Numbered from the stretch's first letter, positions 27,729 to 38,692 are shown. The stretch: DNA of 64,000 nt from Phycisphaeraceae bacterium (GCA_019636695.1 JAHBXD010000003.1:248001-312000); one strand, 5' to 3'. Notes: generated by a model not told the origin, from the letters alone. Numbers and translations: made by a program.

Positions 27729-29162
27729 ATGAGCGACCTCTGGGCCGATGGCCGGGCCGAGGCTGTCCGTCTTGCAGCCCCATTGGCAGTGCGGATGCGT
27801 CCGCGGACCATCGACGAGATCGCCGGTCAGCAGCACATTCTCGGCCCGGGGAAGCTGCTTCGCCGCATGCTCGATGCCGACGCGATCACGAGCATCATCC
27901 TGCACGGCCCCCCGGGCACGGGCAAGACCAGCCTTGCTGAAGTGATCGCGGGCGTTACGCGGCGGCATTTCGAAAGAGAACACGCCGCCAGTGTCGGGGT
28001 CAAGCGCATTCGGGAGATCATTGATGAGGCGGCCGAGCGGCTGCGGTCTTCGCGACGCCGCACGATGCTGTTTCTGGATGAGATCCACCGCTTCACGAAG
28101 GCGCAGCAGGACGTTCTGTTGCATGATGTCGAGCGTGGGGTCATCACGCTTATCGGCGCGACGACGGAGAATCCACTTTTCGCATGCAACTCGGCGCTCG
28201 TGAGCCGGAGCACCCTGTTCCGCCTCGAAGCCGTGAGTGCAGACGACGTCATCGCCGTGCTCAAACGGGCGGTGACCGATCGCGAACGCGGCTATGGGGC
28301 TCTGCCGCTGTCCGTGAGTGATGAGGCCTTCCGCGTGTGGGCGATCAAGTGCGACGGCGATGTCCGTCGTGCGCTGACTGCCTTGGAGGTCGCCGTGCTG
28401 AGCGGCGGAAGCGCGGCTCGCAACCCCTCGGGCGGTGAACTCGCGGAAACAATCGTGATCGATCGCCAGACTGCTGAAGACAGCATCCAGCAGAAGGCGG
28501 CGGTATACGACATTACCGGCGACCAGCATTACGACGCGGCAAGCGCACTTATCAAGAGTCTGCGAGGCAGTGACCCCGATGCCGCCGTGTATTGGATAGC
28601 CTATATGCTCGAAGGCGGTGAAGATCCTCGCTTCATCGCTCGTCGTCTGGCGATCCTCGCCAGCGAAGACATCGGCAACGCAGACCCTCGGGCGATCATG
28701 CTCGCTCAGGCCGCCTGGGATCTTGTCGAGCGCATCGGCATGCCTGAGGCTCGCATCACCCTGGCCCATCTGGCGACCTACCTCGCGCTTGCGCCGAAGA
28801 GCAACGCGGCGTACATTGCGGTTGAAGAAGCGTTGCATGATGTTCGCGAGGGGCGGACACAGCCCGTCCCGATCCAGATTCGCGACCCGAATTCTTCCCC
28901 GGATGGAATTGCACACCCCGGGCAGCGCATCGCACGCAAGAAGCTCGGTTATGAGTACAGCCACGACTCGGCAGTCCGGTCCACCATTGGCGGCATCACT
29001 GCTCAAGACTATCTCGGCATCAACCGGTCGTATTACCGGCCCGGCGACAGCGGCTATGAGCAAACCCTCCAGGCACGCATGGTCGAGCTTGCCGCTATTC
29101 GGGAACAACTGCGCAAAGCCGCCCGTGCCGGTCGTGATGCTGACCCACCGCAAACCCGTTGA
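27729..29162 (+). CDS. rarA: Replication-associated recombination protein A (RarA/MgsA AAA+ ATPase)
   Basis: A 477-residue AAA+ protein of the RarA/Mgs1/WRNIP1 family, which loads at stalled forks and opens duplex ends. The N-terminal LAVRMRPRTIDEIAGQQHIL, Walker A HGPPGTGKTSLAEV, the Walker B LFLDEIHRFTKAQQDVLL, sensor 1 LIGATTENPLFACNSAL and the C-terminal tetramerisation region (DPDAAVYWIAYMLEGGEDPR, then RRLAILASEDIGNADPRA) are all present. It is divergent from yhbH across 155 bp. Its stop codon abuts the comB stop with no base between. Confidence 0.95.
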   Translation: MSDLWADGRAEAVRLAAPLAVRMRPRTIDEIAGQQHILGPGKLLRRMLDADAITSIILHGPPGTGKTSLAEVIAGVTRRHFEREHAASVGVKRIREIIDEAAERLRSSRRRTMLFLDEIHRFTKAQQDVLLHDVERGVITLIGATTENPLFACNSALVSRSTLFRLEAVSADDVIAVLKRAVTDRERGYGALPLSVSDEAFRVWAIKCDGDVRRALTALEVAVLSGGSAARNPSGGELAETIVIDRQTAEDSIQQKAAVYDITGDQHYDAASALIKSLRGSDPDAAVYWIAYMLEGGEDPRFIARRLAILASEDIGNADPRAIMLAQAAWDLVERIGMPEARITLAHLATYLALAPKSNAAYIAVEEALHDVREGRTQPVPIQIRDPNSSPDGIAHPGQRIARKKLGYEYSHDSAVRSTIGGITAQDYLGINRSYYRPGDSGYEQTLQARMVELAAIREQLRKAARAGRDADPPQTR

Positions 29163-29972
29163 TTACCCTCTTTGATCCTGCAGCCTGATAATTCTTTCTT
29201 GTGCATAAAATCGAGGAACAACCGGCAGGTGATCGCAACGCGAACAGAACTCGACATCCGCCTCAAGACCGATCTGCAGCAGGTTTCGCCCTCCACGACT
29301 TGAAAGCATCGATTGGAACAATCCTTCGGCTTGGGCCATCGAAGCGAGATATGCAGACCGGCAAAGCAGAGCTGAGTCGTCCGCAACAAACTGCCTACCC
29401 CGCCTGATCAGCGCATCGGCAAATGCGCCCGCGGCAAGACAGTCATCCAGTGTCACCGCATCGCGCGTGCCGGCACACAAGAGATACACCGGACGAGGAT
29501 CTTCGGCGACCGCATCTGTGACCGCAGCGACATTCGCAAGTGAGCCGACAAGAACGACACCTGACCCGGCCGCATGCAAAAGCGCAGCCGTGCCGTTGGT
29601 TGTGGTGAAGACGAGGGTCCGACCGGCTACACGCTCAGTGGTGTATTTTGCAGGTGAATTATCTAGGTCGAAGCCGTCGATCAGCCTGCCGCCGCGTTCG
29701 CCCCCGAGGAGGATGTTGGAGCGTGGCATGCCCTGAGATTGGAGGAGAGCGGATTGTGCCCGGGCGTCCTCGACGGTGAGGCAGGGGTGGACGGCGACCG
29801 CGCCGGCGTGAAGCGCCGCGGCGATGGTGACGCTGGCGCGAAGGTTGTCAATGACAATGGTGATGGAACCGGCGAGCGCAGCAGGATCGACCATGCGCGG
29901 GTGGAGGATGACACCGACGGTGCGGTCGGCGGGTTCAATGGAAGGCAGAGGCGGAAGATCGGGGGCGGGCAT
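29163..29972 (-). CDS. comB: 2-phosphosulfolactate phosphatase family protein (ComB)
   Basis: A 269-residue ComB-family protein: VIDNLRASVTIAAALHAGA near the N-terminus, the signature GGERGGRLIDGFDLDNSP, and TTTNGTAALLHAA, a set of acidic and Asn/Ser motifs around the Mg2+ site. In methanogens ComB removes phosphate from phosphosulfolactate on the way to coenzyme M. In bacteria the family is common without the rest of that pathway, so the real substrate here is uncertain; no comA or comC is visible. It is convergent with rarA at zero distance. The ATG at 29972 starts a Pro-rich segment. Confidence 0.85.
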   Translation of the reverse strand: MPAPDLPPLPSIEPADRTVGVILHPRMVDPAALAGSITIVIDNLRASVTIAAALHAGAVAVHPCLTVEDARAQSALLQSQGMPRSNILLGGERGGRLIDGFDLDNSPAKYTTERVAGRTLVFTTTNGTAALLHAAGSGVVLVGSLANVAAVTDAVAEDPRPVYLLCAGTRDAVTLDDCLAAGAFADALIRRGRQFVADDSALLCRSAYLASMAQAEGLFQSMLSSRGGRNLLQIGLEADVEFCSRCDHLPVVPRFYAQERIIRLQDQRG

Positions 29973-30321
29973 TGAAGATTATTGGAACATCAGCAGACTT
30001 GCGGCGACGACGCTGAATCGTTAATGGTCCACACTGGATCGAGAATTCATGATGCTGGGTGGAACGACTCGACACGCAAGGAAAGACCAGATGAGGTTGA
30101 TCCCCGAGTTCCTTGGCAGCCGCTGAGCATGCTTCGGCTGAATCCCATGCTTGTCGACGGAACAGCAGATGAACACCATCAAAGGGTTGAATGAAAAGAA
30201 CCCTGAGCCACCAGAGTCATCGCCGTTGCCCCCCGGCATGTGCCTGAAGAGAAACGCCCCGGCATACCGCCGGGGCCTTCGATCATTGCCGTCCGCAGTC
30301 GGCCCTGGAAGCCGAGTTGCC
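29973..30321. other. Intergenic region between comB and dnaK
   Basis: 349 bp with no gene I can support. It contains the upstream region of comB and the 3' end of the dnaK transcript, including a GC-rich stem at 30256-30276. Small open frames here are not family-like. Confidence 0.5.
30241..30276 (-). terminator. Probable intrinsic terminator after dnaK
   Basis: On the minus strand, an 8-bp perfect stem (gccccggc / gccggggc around a 5-base loop, 30256-30276) is followed by the T-rich gtttctcttc. It lies about 45 bp past the dnaK stop. The U-run is interrupted, so efficiency may be moderate. Confidence 0.6.
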
Positions 30322-32298
<1,977 letters not shown>

Positions 32299-32501
32299 TC
32301 AGCGGATGTGCGCCCGCCCGCCGACCCCTCTCGGGAGCACTCTTCCGCCGTCGTCGTAGCCAGCACCAGCCAAGGCTGCCGATTTGGCAGGCACGGAACC
32401 CACGACTACCGTGTGGAGACAACCCCCTGCTCCTCAGGTGCCTCTACGCCATATCCAGCCATACGTGATTCCCCCCGCCTCAGTATGCCTTACCGACACT
32501 C

Positions 32502-33575
32502 ATGCACGGCAACGCTCACATCATGCTGGCCTTTGACATCGCTATGGGGGTCGATATTGATCGTGCCGCTGAGCTTGCCCGTGCGGCGACGACCCGAGGC
32601 CGATTCGCTCACGATCGCCGAGCGCCTGCCTCCATGAACTTCCAGCCCCCGCCGCTCTGCATCCGGACCGATGCTCCGGCCATCTCCTTGGCACGCTGGT
32701 CGACTGATGCGGCGATGGATGTGACGATTTTTGACTTCGGGGCTGTTTCCGTCACCCGGAGTATTCCATTCGAAGGCGACCTCGCAACGTTGTTGGAACT
32801 CGCCATCGCCGTTGAAGAGCAGAAAACTCTGGTCGAATCGGCCCGAACTCGGGCCGAAGAGCTGCTTCGTGAACTCTGGCCGGCGCTGCAGCGACCGTCC
32901 CTTTCTGACAAAATGGAGGATTATGTCGTCTTTGAGTGCCGCCTCGATCCGAGCGAGAACATTGCACGCTCGCTCAACGATCAGGCGCAGGGATGGGCGC
33001 AAGTTCTGCGCGGCGAACGAAACCGGCTTTCAGATCAGGAAGTGCGCGAAGTCATGTCTGCGCGACTCAGTTATGGCGAGCACGATGCCGTCATCATCGA
33101 CTGGGGATCGGCCGTACTGATCGACCCGCACCCTCAGGACACGCTCCGCGTGCTGGAATTCGCCAATGTCGAGTTGCTTGAAATGCGCCACCTCGATGAT
33201 CGACTCGACGAAGCGCTTGAAGGCACGTTCAAGGCCCTGACGAGTGCCGGTTGGTTGACACACTGGCGGCCCGGCCGGGGAAGACGCCGCCTCGAACATG
33301 TCGCCGGCCTGCGCACAGACGGTGTACAGATGTTTGAGAGTGTAAACAATGCCCTGAAGCTTCTGGGCGATCAGTTTCTTGCGCGCATGTACCGCACCGC
33401 GACTCAACGCATGGGTATTCCTGCGTGGGAAGCAAGTGTCCTGCGCAAACTCGAGAACCTGGAAAGCGTCTACGACAAAATCGCCGACCGCGAAGGCAAC
33501 CTGCGCATGGAATTCCTGGAGTGGATCATCATTCTGTTGATCGCATTCGAGGTCGTCATGTCGTTCCTTCGATGA
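32502..33575 (+). CDS. RMD1/YagE family (DUF155) membrane-anchored protein
   Basis: A 357-residue protein with the RMD1 layout: an N-terminal segment containing AFDIAMGVDID, a central DFGAVSVTRSIPFEG with the D-(F/Y)-G-x-V motif, a helical region with HLDDRLDEALEGTFK, and a C-terminal membrane helix after RMEFLEWIIILLIAFEVVMS. The family includes mitochondrial RMND1 and yeast RMD1/RMD8. Its bacterial role is not established. The start is uncertain: ATG at 32502 or 32523, neither with a good ribosome-binding site. It is divergent from dnaK. Confidence 0.75.
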   Translation: MHGNAHIMLAFDIAMGVDIDRAAELARAATTRGRFAHDRRAPASMNFQPPPLCIRTDAPAISLARWSTDAAMDVTIFDFGAVSVTRSIPFEGDLATLLELAIAVEEQKTLVESARTRAEELLRELWPALQRPSLSDKMEDYVVFECRLDPSENIARSLNDQAQGWAQVLRGERNRLSDQEVREVMSARLSYGEHDAVIIDWGSAVLIDPHPQDTLRVLEFANVELLEMRHLDDRLDEALEGTFKALTSAGWLTHWRPGRGRRRLEHVAGLRTDGVQMFESVNNALKLLGDQFLARMYRTATQRMGIPAWEASVLRKLENLESVYDKIADREGNLRMEFLEWIIILLIAFEVVMSFLR

Positions 33576-33583
33576 ACAGGCCG

Positions 33584-34705
33584 TTACTTTCCGGCGGACT
33601 GCGCATCTCCACCGCCGGGAGGCCGAATCGGCGACGTCTGAGCATTCTCTGTCCGGCGGACAACCGTGTACCACGCAAACAGGCCTGCTTCAAGGTCCAT
33701 GGGGCGCGGGCCTTGGTCCCACCCCAGGGCCTTGCCCATGGCGCGGGCCGGGCCGTGGTCATCAACATCAAACGAGAGCACCTCAAACCCCGCCGCAATC
33801 CATTCCGCCTCTGTCCAAGGGCTTCGGCCATCGGCCATGGGGCTATACCCTCCGGCAGGATGCGCCGGGCAGAGGTTGTAGATCACGACCAACCCGCCCG
33901 GCCGAACGACGCTTCTCAGTGCGGCAAGATAGGCCTCGGGCGTCACACCCAGATCGATCAGCATTCGAGGGTCAATCTGCTCTCGAGGCAGATCAGGTGT
34001 CACGTAGCCCTTCTTCAATGTGTTCTTAGAGAGAAAGATGTCGACAGGGCCTTTGTGTTCTATCGCGGCAATTACAGATGCTTCCGCCGGCCATCGACCA
34101 TGCAACAGGGTGATTGCGCCATCGCGGCCATCGAGGCGCTTGACGGCGCCCTGATCCTCCGGGCTGCTGTAGAGGGCAGCGAGGAACGGATCGACATCTA
34201 CCCCTACGGCATGAGCACCCAGAAGAGCCAGAAGTCGCAGGTGCCCGACGCTGCCGTATCCATAATCGAGCACCGTTCGACCTTCGAGCGACATCATTCC
34301 GTGCGACGCCAGGACATCAACGGTTCGAACGTACGCAAGCGGCGAACCGTACTTGGTGTTGTAATAAATGCTGTCATTGATGGTCAGTTCTTCGTATGCC
34401 GACCGGTCGTGCTCCGACATCGCTTCCGCAGCAGAAGACGACATCCATTCACGCCTGGTTGCCGTATCACGCCACATGGTTCGCGAGGGAACTGCCGGCA
34501 ACCTTGTTACTTCTCGAAGAAACGCGCGACCAAGCTCCGTCGAAGAGACCTCGTGCAGTTTCTTCGCGTGGTCAACCATGACCTCGACGGCGTTCGGCGA
34601 CGCGGCCTGTGGCTGACGCTCGACTGCGCCGTCGAGACCATGGGCAATCGAGACACCCGTCAGCATCATCGCGGAAGCCAGAATGTGTTGGACCATCATG
34701 TACAT
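33584..34705 (-). CDS. Exported SAM-dependent methyltransferase-like protein
   Basis: A 373-residue protein with a plausible Sec signal peptide (residues 1-23, MYMMVQHILASAMMLTGVS, cleavage after AHG). A Rossmann methyltransferase-like core starts at about residue 140: TVLDYGYGSVGHLRLLALLG is motif I, GVDVDPFLAALY the acidic strand end, then DIFLSKNTLKKGYVTP, and LRSVVRPGGLVVIYNL matches motif VI. The glycine-rich loop reads D-Y-G-Y-G-S-V-G rather than D-x-G-x-G-x-G, close enough for the fold. Export of a SAM-dependent enzyme would be odd, so it may be a non-enzymatic homologue or the N-terminal helix may be a membrane anchor. It lies 140 bp after the GNAT gene on the same strand. Confidence 0.65.
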   Translation of the reverse strand: MYMMVQHILASAMMLTGVSIAHGLDGAVERQPQAASPNAVEVMVDHAKKLHEVSSTELGRAFLREVTRLPAVPSRTMWRDTATRREWMSSSAAEAMSEHDRSAYEELTINDSIYYNTKYGSPLAYVRTVDVLASHGMMSLEGRTVLDYGYGSVGHLRLLALLGAHAVGVDVDPFLAALYSSPEDQGAVKRLDGRDGAITLLHGRWPAEASVIAAIEHKGPVDIFLSKNTLKKGYVTPDLPREQIDPRMLIDLGVTPEAYLAALRSVVRPGGLVVIYNLCPAHPAGGYSPMADGRSPWTEAEWIAAGFEVLSFDVDDHGPARAMGKALGWDQGPRPMDLEAGLFAWYTVVRRTENAQTSPIRPPGGGDAQSAGK

Positions 34706-34845
34706 GCTCTTCCTACCCGCCGACTGATGCCCGGTTGCAGGCCGTCGGCGTGCACTCCAACCCAAGTTTCGCGATCACAAGTTCAGATCAACCATTTTTT
34801 CAGGTGCTCCGACGGCCGGTGTTTGCATTTCGGCCGAGATCAGAC

Positions 34846-35358
34846 CTACTCGATCCGAGATCCTGGTTCGCGCACAAAGGTCGCCAGAGCATGCCCCGAA
34901 AGGCGACAGATGCGCCATTCCTCCAGAACAGTTGCTCCAAGGCGCTTATAAAATCCGATCGCCGGTTCATTCCAATCCAGTACAGCCCATTCCAATCTCT
35001 GACATCCACGCTCGACACCAATTTCTGCAAGTCGCTTCAGAAGCGCCTTGCCGACGCCGTATCCCCGCGCTTCAGGGCGTACGAAGAGATCTTCAAGCCA
35101 GATACCCGGTTTGCCCAAGAACGTCGAAAAATTGTGAAAATAGAGCGCAAACCCCTGCGGCAGTCCATCCAGAGACGCCACAAGGGCTTCGGCGAACCCG
35201 CGGCCATCTGACTCGCCGAAAAGTCCGCGCTCAATATCTTTCGGCGTCGCACATACCTGATCCGCCATGCGCTCGTACACCGCGAGTTCACCGATCAACT
35301 GATGGATCAACTCGCAATCTTCGCGGATTGCCTGCCGAATCTCGATATTCGATGCCAT
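34846..35358 (-). CDS. GNAT family N-acetyltransferase, diamine acetyltransferase (SSAT)-like
   Basis: A 170-residue GNAT enzyme that uses acetyl-CoA. It has IRQAIREDCELIHQLIGELA (motif C start), the GFALYFHNFSTFLGKPGIWL block that characterises the spermidine/spermine acetyltransferase subgroup, LEDLFVRPEARGYGVGKALL (motif A with R-x-x-G-x-G/A), and EWAVLDWNEPAIGFYKRLGA (motif B). Polyamine or thialysine acetylation is therefore likely but not proven. It begins 18 bp after the apbE stop, so probably shares its transcript. Confidence 0.85.
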   Translation of the reverse strand: MASNIEIRQAIREDCELIHQLIGELAVYERMADQVCATPKDIERGLFGESDGRGFAEALVASLDGLPQGFALYFHNFSTFLGKPGIWLEDLFVRPEARGYGVGKALLKRLAEIGVERGCQRLEWAVLDWNEPAIGFYKRLGATVLEEWRICRLSGHALATFVREPGSRIE

Positions 35359-35376
35359 GTTCGGATCCTTCGGCGT

Positions 35377-36432
35377 TCATTGGCGAGGAACGAGCGCACG
35401 TTGCATCACACCATGCGGATCGATCACCCGTGGAATCAGTTCCAATGCATCTGAATCATCATTGATGGTCCAAATCAACGCCCCCGTGCCAGGATAACGA
35501 CGAATCAGTTCCTCGGCGCTGTCGGGATCGAGAACACACAGCGCCGACGCCAGGGCATCGGCGAGTTCTCCTCGAGTTGCCATCACCGCGGCAGCCACCC
35601 GGGTTGTCGAGCCGAGCCCGGTTCTCGGATCCAGCACATGACTGAATCGCACGCCGCCGATCTCGGCATATTGCGCATGGTCGCCGCTTGTTGAAACTGC
35701 CCCGCGACGAAGCCGCAACGCACCGACCGAGTGGCCCGCCGGCGCCGCGCCGATCACCCACCCTCTGCTCCCGGGAGGGGCCTCGCCGACGACTATGTCC
35801 CCTGAAATCGCCACCAGACACCGATTGATCCCCAGCGAAGCCAGCCGTTCGACAGCCTGCTGCGCGGCATCGCCCTTGCCGATGCCTCCGAGATCAAGAC
35901 GCATGCCCTCGACGAGCAATGTCAGCGTCACCGCCTCCGACGATTGCTCCAGCAGCAGATGCCGCCAACCGCTCCGCGCGCTTGCCGCTGCTAGCACTGC
36001 AGGATCGGGCAACGTCCTCTCACGAATCGCTGCCCGCCACACCTGCACCAACGGACCGACGGTCACGTCGAATGCCCCCTTCGAATCCTGCCCGATCCGG
36101 GCTGCCAGGGGTAGCAACCGGGCGAGATCCGGCCCGAGGGACTGCGGCAAGCCGACTGGGCCGGCACAGAGCCGCATCAGCTCGCTGGTGGCCCGATAGT
36201 CGCTGTACGCCTGCTCAAGCTCCTCAATCCGGGCATACGCTGCCCGGGCGGCGTTTTCAGCGGTGGTCTGGTCGGGCGCATAGAGCACGATACGTGCCTC
36301 GACGCCCATGGCGATCCTCATAAACTCATATCGCTCGAGTCGCGCAGCGCACCCAGCGCCCAGAAGCATGAAGGAGCAGACGATGCACCGAATCCACCCT
36401 GCGCGCCAATGTGCCGCACTCGTTCTCTGCAT
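35377..36432 (-). CDS. apbE: FAD:protein FMN transferase ApbE, lipoprotein form
   Basis: Attaches FMN covalently to a Thr of target flavoproteins outside the cytoplasm. The mature protein has MRIAMGVEARIVLYA, DLGGIGKGDAAQQAVERL (the G-G-I-x-K-G box), SHVLDPRTG (the H-x-x-D-P-x-T-G box) and ELADALASALCVL, which carries the Mg2+ site. A lipobox (MLLGAGC) ends a hydrophobic N-terminus at about residue 28, so it is membrane-tethered. I chose the ATG at 36432 as the only one giving a proper signal region; it overlaps the divergent SUMF1 gene's 5' end by 50 bp. No Nqr/Rnf target is in the window. Confidence 0.9.
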   Translation of the reverse strand: MQRTSAAHWRAGWIRCIVCSFMLLGAGCAARLERYEFMRIAMGVEARIVLYAPDQTTAENAARAAYARIEELEQAYSDYRATSELMRLCAGPVGLPQSLGPDLARLLPLAARIGQDSKGAFDVTVGPLVQVWRAAIRERTLPDPAVLAAASARSGWRHLLLEQSSEAVTLTLLVEGMRLDLGGIGKGDAAQQAVERLASLGINRCLVAISGDIVVGEAPPGSRGWVIGAAPAGHSVGALRLRRGAVSTSGDHAQYAEIGGVRFSHVLDPRTGLGSTTRVAAAVMATRGELADALASALCVLDPDSAEELIRRYPGTGALIWTINDDSDALELIPRVIDPHGVMQRALVPRQ

Positions 36433-37192
36433 CGGCATGAGCGTAGCCCCCGGCATCGGCGCCGAGCCGCCACCAGCCAAGGCGCCACACGTGGTGTTCT
36501 GGCAAGACATCCCTTCCGCCGCGTTTCGATTTGAGATGCTCCCCATTCCCGGTGATCCTGATCAGAACATCAAACCATTTTGGATGTCTCGCTTTGAGAT
36601 CACCTGGGAAGCCTTTGACGTCTTTCTGTACGAACTCGACGCCCAACTTCCGTTGCCTGAGGGTGTCGACGCCATTACACGGCCGAGTAAGCCCTACCTC
36701 CCCCCCGATCGAGGGTTCGGTCACGAGGGATACGCCGCGATTTCGATGAGTTATCAAAACGCCCAGGCCTTCTGTCGGTGGTTGAGCGTGCGCTCCGGGC
36801 GAACGTATCGACTGCCGACTGTCGCGGAATGGCGTCATGCGGCGATGGCCGGTCAACCTATCACACTTGCAAACGACCCCGCTCGGCTGGCGGAACATGC
36901 CTGGTTCGCCGACAACGCCGAAGGAAAGACGCACCCCGTCGGGCGAAAAAAACCCAACGCGTGGGGCCTGCACGACATGCTCGGCAACGTGATGGAATGG
37001 TGCACCGATGCCGACGGCAAGGGCGTCGCGATGGGTGGAAGCTATCGTGATCCCGCCGAGCGACTCGATCCCGCGGTCGTGACCCCGGCCGATCGAGCAT
37101 GGAACGCCAGCGATCCGCAAGTGCCCAAGAGCGCCTGGTGGCTCGCCGATGCGCCGTTCATCGGGTTTCGCGTGGTGTGCGAGAACCCCTAG
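36383..37192 (+). CDS. Exported SUMF1 (formylglycine-generating-enzyme-like) domain protein
   Basis: A 269-residue protein with a signal peptide (residues 1-29, QCAALVLCIGMSVAPGIGAE) and one SUMF1 domain: FWMSRFEITWEAFDVFLYEL, the AFCRWLSVRSGRTYRLPTVA core, AWGLHDMLGNVMEWCTDADG, GGSYRDP and GFRVVCENP. The paired catalytic cysteines of true aerobic formylglycine-generating enzymes, expected after GGS(F/Y), are absent. It is therefore more likely a ligand-binding or structural variant than a sulfatase activator. The AAGGAGC before the ATG at 36383 fixes the start. It is divergent from apbE, with overlapping 5' ends. Confidence 0.82.
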   Translation: MHRIHPARQCAALVLCIGMSVAPGIGAEPPPAKAPHVVFWQDIPSAAFRFEMLPIPGDPDQNIKPFWMSRFEITWEAFDVFLYELDAQLPLPEGVDAITRPSKPYLPPDRGFGHEGYAAISMSYQNAQAFCRWLSVRSGRTYRLPTVAEWRHAAMAGQPITLANDPARLAEHAWFADNAEGKTHPVGRKKPNAWGLHDMLGNVMEWCTDADGKGVAMGGSYRDPAERLDPAVVTPADRAWNASDPQVPKSAWWLADAPFIGFRVVCENP

Positions 37193-37221
37193 CCGACGTG
37201 CCGTCAGCCCACCCTGCCAGT

Positions 37222-38589
37222 TCACCGACCTCGCCGGCTGAGATACTCGATCAGGTCGATCTGCGCGATGATGCCGACGAGTTTCGATGCGTCAACGACA
37301 ACCGCGACCTTATCCTGATTGAAAATGGGGTATAACTCTTCCACGCGCGCCTTGGGATAGACCAGTCCGCCGATCGGGTTTGCCACCGCGCGGATTGGCG
37401 ATTGCGACGAGATTTTGCCTGACTGAAGGCCGCGGAGTACATCGATCTCGTGGACGATCAACCGCGGCACGCTGGCCCCGTCGAGCACGGGCACCTGCGA
37501 AACCCCGGCTGATCGCATGCGATCGACCACGGCGCCGACAGGCTCATCTTCTCGCGCCGAAACCACTTCTCGCGACATGCCTTTGAGCACATCCTCGACA
37601 AGGCCGAGCCCGCGCTCGGGTTCGAGGAAGCCGTGGTCTCGCATCCACGAATCTGCAAGAAACTTCGTGATGTATCGCGTACCGCTGTCCGGAAGAATGA
37701 CGACGATTGTCTTTCCCGGCCCCATCTCGGCTGCCAGTTCCACGGCGACATGCGCGGCGGAACCACTCGAGCCGCCGCAGAAAAGGCCCTCTTCGCGAAC
37801 CAGCCGCCGCGCCATGTGAAAACTCTGATAATCATCGACCTGGCGCATTTCGTCGATGGCCTTTGGGTCAAACGCATCGCACTTGATATCTTCACCGATG
37901 CCTTCAACCTTATAGACATATGCGGTCGGCAGCGTGCCGGTGTAGAAATAGTGGTAATGCACACTGCCGAGAATATCCACGCCGACCACACGTGTGTGCG
38001 CGTTGATGCTCTTGAGATAGCGGCCGATCCCGCTGATGGTGCCGCCCGTGCCCGCCCCCGCGACGACCGCATCCACTTTACCTTCCGTCTGCCTCCAGAT
38101 TTCCGGACCGGTCAGTCGCTCGTGAGCTTCGATGTTCAGGGCGTTGTGATACTGGTTGAGATAAAAGGCGTTTCGCTCCTGTGCGACGCGCTTGGCGACA
38201 TTGACATAGTGGTCCGGAGAATCACCGGGAACATCCGTCGGTGTGATGATGACTTCTGCCCCGAAACTCTTGAGCATGTTGATTTTTTCAAGGCTCATCT
38301 TGTCGGGCATCGTAAAGACCGCCTTGTAGCCCTTGACCGCCGCGGCCATCGCCACGCCCAGGCCCGTATTGCCGCTCGTGTTCTCAACGATCGTTCCCCC
38401 CGGGCGGAGTTCCCCTCGCTTCTCCGCCTCCTGGATGATGTACATCGCCATGCGGTCTTTGACCGACCCGGCAGGGTTCATGAACTCGCACTTGGCAAGC
38501 ACTGTGGCGCCACCGGCAGGAACGACCTTGTTCAGCCGCACCAGGGGGGTGTTGCCGACGGCATCGAGAATCGTGTTCTTATATTCCAT
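37222..38589 (-). CDS. Cystathionine beta-synthase with C-terminal CBS pair
   Basis: A 455-residue PLP enzyme that condenses serine (or O-acetylserine) with homocysteine, or in reverse supports cysteine synthesis. The PLP lysine lies in NPAGSVKDRMA (about residue 43). VENTSGNTGLGVA binds the substrate carboxylate, and GAGTGGTISGIGRYLK and GGSSGSA complete the fold. Residues about 330-455 form a tandem CBS domain (EDEPVGAVVDRMRSAGVSQV and VVDASKLVGIIAQIDLIEYL), the regulatory module absent from CysK. It is convergent with the SUMF1 gene. No adjacent cystathionine lyase is present. Confidence 0.93.
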   Translation of the reverse strand: MEYKNTILDAVGNTPLVRLNKVVPAGGATVLAKCEFMNPAGSVKDRMAMYIIQEAEKRGELRPGGTIVENTSGNTGLGVAMAAAVKGYKAVFTMPDKMSLEKINMLKSFGAEVIITPTDVPGDSPDHYVNVAKRVAQERNAFYLNQYHNALNIEAHERLTGPEIWRQTEGKVDAVVAGAGTGGTISGIGRYLKSINAHTRVVGVDILGSVHYHYFYTGTLPTAYVYKVEGIGEDIKCDAFDPKAIDEMRQVDDYQSFHMARRLVREEGLFCGGSSGSAAHVAVELAAEMGPGKTIVVILPDSGTRYITKFLADSWMRDHGFLEPERGLGLVEDVLKGMSREVVSAREDEPVGAVVDRMRSAGVSQVPVLDGASVPRLIVHEIDVLRGLQSGKISSQSPIRAVANPIGGLVYPKARVEELYPIFNQDKVAVVVDASKLVGIIAQIDLIEYLSRRGR

Positions 38590-38692
38590 TGGGCGTCTCC
38601 GCGAACGGAGACAGGATAGCGTCGCCGCGGAGCACCCCCACTTCGCCCCGAGGCAACCCTCCGTGCATTCGCGGAATCGCACCTCCCGGCAT

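Noticed and set aside
33425..34951. 508-codon plus-strand frame
   Set aside because: Antisense to the methyltransferase-like gene and overlapping the RMD1 and GNAT ends. Composition (Arg/His/Pro-rich, many Cys) is typical of a shadow frame.
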